Of a stretch of DNA of 64,000 nt, positions 59,221 to 64,000 are shown piece by piece. Where the stretch lies: contig OX638368.1 in NCBI GenBank assembly GCA_951812925.1, forward strand, positions 151,824,492-151,888,491, written 5' to 3'. The number at the start of each line of letters is the position of its first letter. The stretch's first letter is position 1. Source of the DNA: Calliopum simillimum. Taxonomy: Eukaryota; Arthropoda; Insecta; Diptera; Lauxaniidae. The position numbers were made by a program, and so were the translations under genes. The notes below the pieces were generated by a model that saw only the letters and a program-made list of their open reading frames with translations, searched no databases and was not told where the DNA came from.

Positions 59221-60404
59221 GTAGTAAGAAGAAAAGATAAAACGTAAAACTTGATAAGGTAGTTAAAAGCATTAGCTTTTATATTCAAAACTCAATTCGA
59301 ATCGATATTTTTTTTTCTCGGAAATATTCTAGTCTCAAAAGTTAAAAACAGGCAAAAAACACGGTGGTTCATTATTTCAGTTTCGTACTCGATAGGATGT
59401 AAATTCTTTCACATGTAATATGATGATAATATTTAAACCAGTATATCTTTCAACATACTATATAAATGAATTTACTTAGTAACGAAAGCTTTTTTGTAGA
59501 AAATTTTTTGGCCAATAAAATGCTGTTAAGAAATCTCGAGTTAAGAAATGTTTTCTGTAGTTATACACGTTTGAGTAAAAACGTAATTTTTTCTCATACA
59601 AATCATATAAAAAATAAATATCCTACCTGCGAAGCTTACAGAACCGACCTACGAAGCTGAAATTTTAGGAGAAGTCTATCTAATAGCGTTTTCTTTTATC
59701 AAAATTTTTTCCATTAGTTTCGTTCAGAAAACATCTGATGGAAAAAAAAGTTAAAAAAACACCCATTAGTTCGAAACTAAAAAACTCCACTTTAATATTT
59801 TTTCTATTAAACATAATACCTATAGGGTAACTGTATTCAATTCACAGTATTTCTACCATAGCAAATTGATGTTAATGCGGCAAATATTTGTTTAAATGCA
59901 TTTTTGCTGGACCTATTACAGAATCGGTCACGAATGCAAAAATATATATAATTATATAGCAGATCGTTTGAAAATTGCAAGCCTTAATTTTAATTTCATT
60001 AACTTAATTAGGTACACGGTGGCGAATGAGTAATTCTAATTGATGTTCTAAATCCAGAACGTGAGATCAACGTTTTAAAAATTTGATCTTCATACATATC
60101 AAATACTTTTATACGATTATATTCGTATAATACAATGTATAAATGACAGTTTTAATGAGCGTCAATAAAATTAAGCTGTGGTGGGAAATCAATTAAGCGG
60201 TATTTATTCAGCATTTTAAATGATGATGACAGAAAAAATACATTTGTTCTTATAAAAGATCTATCATTTCTTATAGATTTTAATACAAACAAAACAGAGA
60301 AAACTTTAAATAGAATGAAAATTTGATCGCATTTTCTTAATTAGGACCGAGCCAACTTCAAAATATAAAGCAAGATCGACCAAAAGAATACATGAGTTAA
60401 ATAT
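59221..60404. other. Gene-free AT-rich region
   Basis: No gene or clear repeat is visible. A short part next to the mariner (59245-59320) belongs to the dispersed repeat also seen near 53330 and 58250. Confidence 0.35.
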
Positions 60405-60409
60405 ATGTT

Positions 60410-60660
60410 CTTAGGGGCCGTTCATAAAGGACGTCACGGCTTGAGGGGGAGGAGGGAGCAAAATGCTCATGTTTCTAAAGCTGTTCATCTGACATTCGCC
60501 TCGGTGAGGAAATTCGAGAAAATCCTTTTCTTCACTAGACCTATCGGAGTGTATGCACACTCAGAATGTGTCCCGCTTAGAGAGGAGCCATGTCTAGCTA
60601 GTTTATCAGCCTTTCAGAATGTATGCTTGCTAGTAATTTTTTTGAAAAAATTACGTGATA
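60410..60660. repeat. GGGGCCGTTCA-headed repeat
   Basis: The segment starts TAGGGGCCGTTCATAAAGGA and CGTCACGGC, then a GGGGGAGGAGGG block. The leading word matches those at 27753 and 32275. An open frame through it shows no domain. It runs up to the tRNA-like sequence. Confidence 0.4.
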
Positions 60661-60713
60661 TATACCTTACTGTAAAGTTCAAACAACAAAAAAAAAAAAA
60701 AAAAAATACGAAC

Positions 60714-60790
60714 TGACCGCGCTAGGGTACGAACCCTGGCCCGTCCGTATCATAGATAGATACACATCCTCCTGTGCTACTTGCACATAT
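60714..60790 (-). ncRNA. tRNA-like sequence with Pol III boxes
   Basis: On the minus strand TAGCACAGGAGG fits an A box apart from one base. About 40 nt later, GGGTTCGTACCC fits a B box and forms a T-arm-like hairpin. Between them GTATC-TATCTAT-GATAC forms an anticodon-arm-like hairpin, but the loop lacks the usual T33, so it is not a standard tRNA. A run of about 19 T follows 15-20 nt after the B-box arm and could end Pol III transcription. It may be a tRNA pseudogene or the head of a SINE. Confidence 0.45.
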
Positions 60791-61062
60791 GATGAAGAGG
60801 CATAAAATTTGTATATAAAATAAATGTCTGTCTAAAAATAGAAATAGTTACTTAAATTAAAAGTCAAAATGATTCTATATTTTTATGATATTTAGCTTAC
60901 TCGAGTGGAGTGAAAATTATGACACTCATTTTTGTGCGTGAAAAAATTAAATAGTTTTTAGTAGAATTATAAATTCAAAATGGTCACACATTTTTTTTTT
61001 TTTTTTTTTAAAGTATAATTTACTCTACATTGGAGTGAATATTATTCTATTTTATTTTATTA
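60791..61062. other. Short AT-rich spacer
   Basis: Nothing recognisable apart from a T run of about 20 at 60990. Confidence 0.3.
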
Positions 61063-61712
61063 GTAGGGTAAGGGAGGAAAATATGGACCACCAATCTTTC
61101 TTTTTTAAATAAAGCTCAAAAAACATAAAACAAAACAATTAATTTTATGTCATTCATTAAAGGAAACATTTTACCTTTATTCTGAATCAGTTTTAGTTAA
61201 AAATCACATCAGGATAAAGAAAAAAAAAAAAAAAATTAAAATACTAAAAATAAGGATAAAAAAAGTGTTATATTATATGGAGTATATAGTCCATAATGCC
61301 CCACATGTTTATTTGGTACAGAAGTTGCATATAAAAATGTCACCTCCACATCCGGCACATTTTGCATGACTTCCAGAACGTCAGATTACACATTCAACCC
61401 AAAATTCGCCACAGCGATCTTCTGAGTAAAGGGTATTACATCATATGCATTTTTCATCTTTTTTTCCTTTATTGCTTATGAATTACAAATAATGACCATC
61501 AGACTCGTCATGAAAACTGTAGCTAGGTTCCCCATTTAAAGAAGATGACAAATTCATTTGTTTTTGAGGCTTTTTTCTTTGGTGGTTCATATTATCCACA
61601 GCACGTGTTGGTGAAATGAATGGTTTTTTTATGTTTAATGAACTAATTTGTGCTAATAATTTATAAATGGTTTTCACTAACTTTATATAATTAATGATTT
61701 ATTTATAAACAC
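61063..61712 (-). mobile_element. Transposon remnant with GGTAAGGGAGG ends, copy 2
   Basis: It is the same family as copy 1 at 35057, here inverted. It starts TAGGGTAAGGGAGGAAAATA, and the minus strand encodes [18 protein letters not shown] to [10 protein letters not shown], close to the peptide of copy 1. The opposite terminus is missing; similarity stops near 61712. Confidence 0.65.
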
Positions 61713-61875
61713 GATGAATTTAAAGTGAAATAATGAAATTTACTCTCTTGAAAAAATGAATCTCTAAGAATTTTTTTAGAAAAAACAGCTTCACAGCAAC
61801 ATGCGACTTCACTGAAGCAAAAAATACCGTTTTTGCCATATTTTGGAGCTATATGACTAGAATATGAAACAACTG

Positions 61876-62392
61876 AACAAAATATGGTTTTCATCCGTAA
61901 TTCCCACCAAAGCGAGGTGCGCATTTTTGATTCGAATGTGAAATCGGTTTTGTTATATGGGTGCGAAACGTGGCTTGTTACTGAACAACTAACGAACAAG
62001 CTGCAAGTATTCGTCAACAAATGCTTAAGGCGAATACTAAAGGTTTGGTGGCCTCGCACTATATCAAATGCCGAGCTACATCGAAAATGCAATCAGAGGG
62101 CTATAGCAATCGAGGTCAAGCTGCGCAAATGGAGATGGATTGGTCACACTCCCCGGAAACCACACAGCGAAGTTTGTCGCCAGGCTCTTGAGTGGAATCC
62201 ACAAGGTAGTAGAGCACGTGGTAGGCCCAAAACCAATTGGAAGCGGTCGCTGGAAAAGGAAATCCAAGAATCGGGAAAGTCATGGCAAGAGATTAAAGTC
62301 ATCGCAAGGGATCGTGACAAATGGAGAGATTTCATATTGGCCCTATGCTCCTCCTAGGAGTTAAAGGAGAATACATACATACATACATATAA
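61876..62392 (+). mobile_element. 5'-truncated RTE-type LINE tail
   Basis: An open frame of about 155 residues contains VKSVLLYGCETWLVTEQLTN, then VFVNKCLRRILKVWWPRTIS, RKWRWIGHTPRKP, GRPKTNWKRSLEKEI and DRDKWRDFILALCSS at the stop. This is the C-terminal end of a non-LTR retrotransposon reverse transcriptase, RTE-like. A short 3' UTR ends in an ACATACATACATACATA microsatellite, the type of tail these elements often have. The rest of the element is missing. The frame is intact, so the insertion may be young. Confidence 0.85.
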
Positions 62393-62455
62393 GTATGAGA
62401 GAAAAATAAAGCTATTGACATAGTTTAAACAAGATTTTAAAGGAAAAAATTAGAG

Positions 62456-63355
62456 TAGGGTAACCGGCTGTGGGCCGTCACCGGTTGTGGGCCACCCCTT
62501 GTATTTTTTGACGTTTATAAAATATGACAGATCTGAGTATGAGGTTATGTGTACATTGGCAATAGACAGTATTAGTGTAAGCAGTGAAGTAAAAGAACGC
62601 ATCTGACCCGCATCTAAAACAAAACAAAAAAAATTGACGAAGAAATTTTCAATAAAGTAATTCCTGAAGATTTTGCGAGTGTGATAAAGCGAAGTGAAAT
62701 ATTGCAAAGAGGTGAAAGTTATGCATTTTTTTGCAGTATTTGCGTTAAATTTTCCGATTTTATATCAAGTTTGCTCAAAATTTTTCGCCACTAGAATTTT
62801 GCCAGTCACTTAAGGTATGGTTGCCGTTACCGGTTGTGGGCCACCTTTTGTAATCGGTTGTGGGTTACCATAAAATAAATAAATCGACTTCCGTTAGCTG
62901 TATTTTGAATGAACTTGGCCCCTTGCAAGCCGCTTCACCCAAAAAATCATCAAATCGCGGCCGAAAGCCAAATTGCGAATCCGATGAGGATGATTAATAA
63001 TTTGAAAAAGTTACATTTTCTTGATGTTTTTAGCCACTAGAGGGTTCTTTGATAAATAAATTTTGATAATACATATTTCTTTACTGTTTTTTTTTCATAA
63101 TTTTGCATTTGAAGTGGATTTTTCAGGGTGGCCCAGAACTGGTTATAAAATTTGTTCTGTCCAAAAACAAGCTCTTTACAAAATTTGTTAAAAAAAATTT
63201 TTTGTTGAAAAATTATGGACAAATTGTTTTTTTTTTTTTTGGTTACCTACTGCCTCTAGCTTTCCATTGGTACCCATTAGTCCGAAAAATGTATACTTGA
63301 ATGCGAGTTACGGGCAAAAAACGAAACCCGGCCCACAACCGGTTACCTTCCCCTA
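62456..63355 (+). mobile_element. Pogo-like element with repeated GGTTGTGGGCC motifs
   Basis: The ends are inverted: TAGGGTAACCGGCTGTGGGC and, read from the right, TAGGGGAAGGTAACCGGTTG followed by TGGGCC. The word ACCGGTTGTGGGCC or a close variant occurs at about 62462, 62481, 62829 and 63330, with GGTTGTGGG at 62863. A stretch near 62885-62995 encodes SCILNELGPLQAASPKKSSN, RGRKPNCESDEDD and two stops, like the basic-acidic tail of pogo/Tigger transposases. Most of the transposase is gone. Confidence 0.6.
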
Positions 63356-64000
63356 CAACTTTCAGATTCTGTATCAAATTTAACGGATTCTAGTTATTGC
63401 ATATACTTAGCTATAAAATATAGCAAAAACGGTATTTTTGCTTGTTTAGGCTAGGATATCTCAAAAACCTTATGAGATATAGAAATTCTAAGGCTGGATT
63501 CAAATTCAGTATTGCAAAATACATTCAAAACAAATATTTTTGTATTTGTTTGTTGTGGATATTTATTTTTGTGAAATTTCGCCGAGACGATCAGCTACGA
63601 TTTCGGGGCTTGCATTTTTTAGATCACTAAACTGGTACAAATGAAACCCTATTCACAGATTATGTCCACATTTTCATCACATCTATCAACTGTTCAAGAG
63701 CAACGTGGCTACTAGTGTGCCACGCCCTTACCGTGGATATTTTGTGTAAAAATGAAAATACAAAAAATAAATTCCTGGCGATTATTAATTTCTTCTTCAG
63801 TTATTATTATGTCAAAGAAGGATAAGAAAAAGATTTTGTTTTGTGCAGTCTTTCAAAATTTCGGCTTCTTTTTGTGAAATCGCCCATATGTACACAATAT
63901 TTTTGGTTGACAATTTTAAATTTAAATGATCAAATTATAATTAGCAAAATTTGCCATGAGGATAATATAAATTCCCAAATACTTATTTTCTATGGAAAAA
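63356..64000. other. Window end, no gene seen
   Basis: AT-rich sequence without supported exons. The part at 63420-63600 has words resembling the foldback of yata intron 2 (GGATATCTCAAAA, AATACATTCAAAA), so it may be another old repeat copy. Confidence 0.3.

Noticed and set aside
1..64000. CRISPR array or bacterial operon structure
   Set aside because: Introns, fly-like proteins and eukaryotic transposons throughout; repeated hairpins are dispersed and not regularly spaced.

Overview
The window is nuclear DNA of a higher fly. The encoded proteins read like close relatives of Drosophila proteins, the genes are split by GT-AG introns, base composition is very AT-rich, and the gaps are crowded with DNA transposons. 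A tephritid-like fly is plausible, but the species cannot be fixed from the sequence. I assembled six host genes by hand from splice signals, and in every case the exon lengths sum to a whole number of codons.

Layout. 0.7-8.2 kb (- strand): Smg6, the nonsense-mediated-decay endonuclease, with 14 coding exons. 9.1-10.3 kb (+): the LisH and coiled-coil half of a WDR91-like protein, without WD40 repeats. 14.1-16.3 kb (+): the complex I assembly factor Ndufaf1 (CIA30). 17.0-19.3 kb: a P element. 20.2-21.9 kb: a nucleoside-diphosphate-kinase retropseudogene and a deleted mariner. 24.3-26.6 kb (+): glucosamine-6-phosphate acetyltransferase. 27.3-31.7 kb (-): Wdr24 of GATOR2. 34.2-42.6 kb (+): yata/SCYL1. 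From about 42.6 kb to the end no complete host gene is visible. That part holds one orphan terminal exon at 49.0 kb, a RAG1/Transib-like transposase relic at 49.6-50.6 kb, mariner, pogo-like and RTE-type remnants, and many foldback elements.

The host genes are ordinary housekeeping genes (RNA decay, endosome or Golgi trafficking, complex I assembly, hexosamine synthesis, TORC1 signalling). They form no operon-like system. Smg6 and the WDR91-like gene diverge from an interval of under 1 kb, Wdr24 and yata diverge across about 2.5 kb, and Gnpnat and Wdr24 converge.

The accessory DNA is the more unusual part. A 107-bp near-perfect hairpin element occurs in several almost identical copies flanked by 3-bp direct repeats. 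One copy splits a transposase-like reading frame at a point where its removal restores the codon. Other notable items are a Harbinger-like element that carries a MADF-domain gene but no visible transposase, a P element that kept its catalytic core but lost most of its THAP domain, and a mariner copy whose 3' end is duplicated in inverted orientation at its 5' side. All identifications rest on motif recognition by eye; no database search was run.
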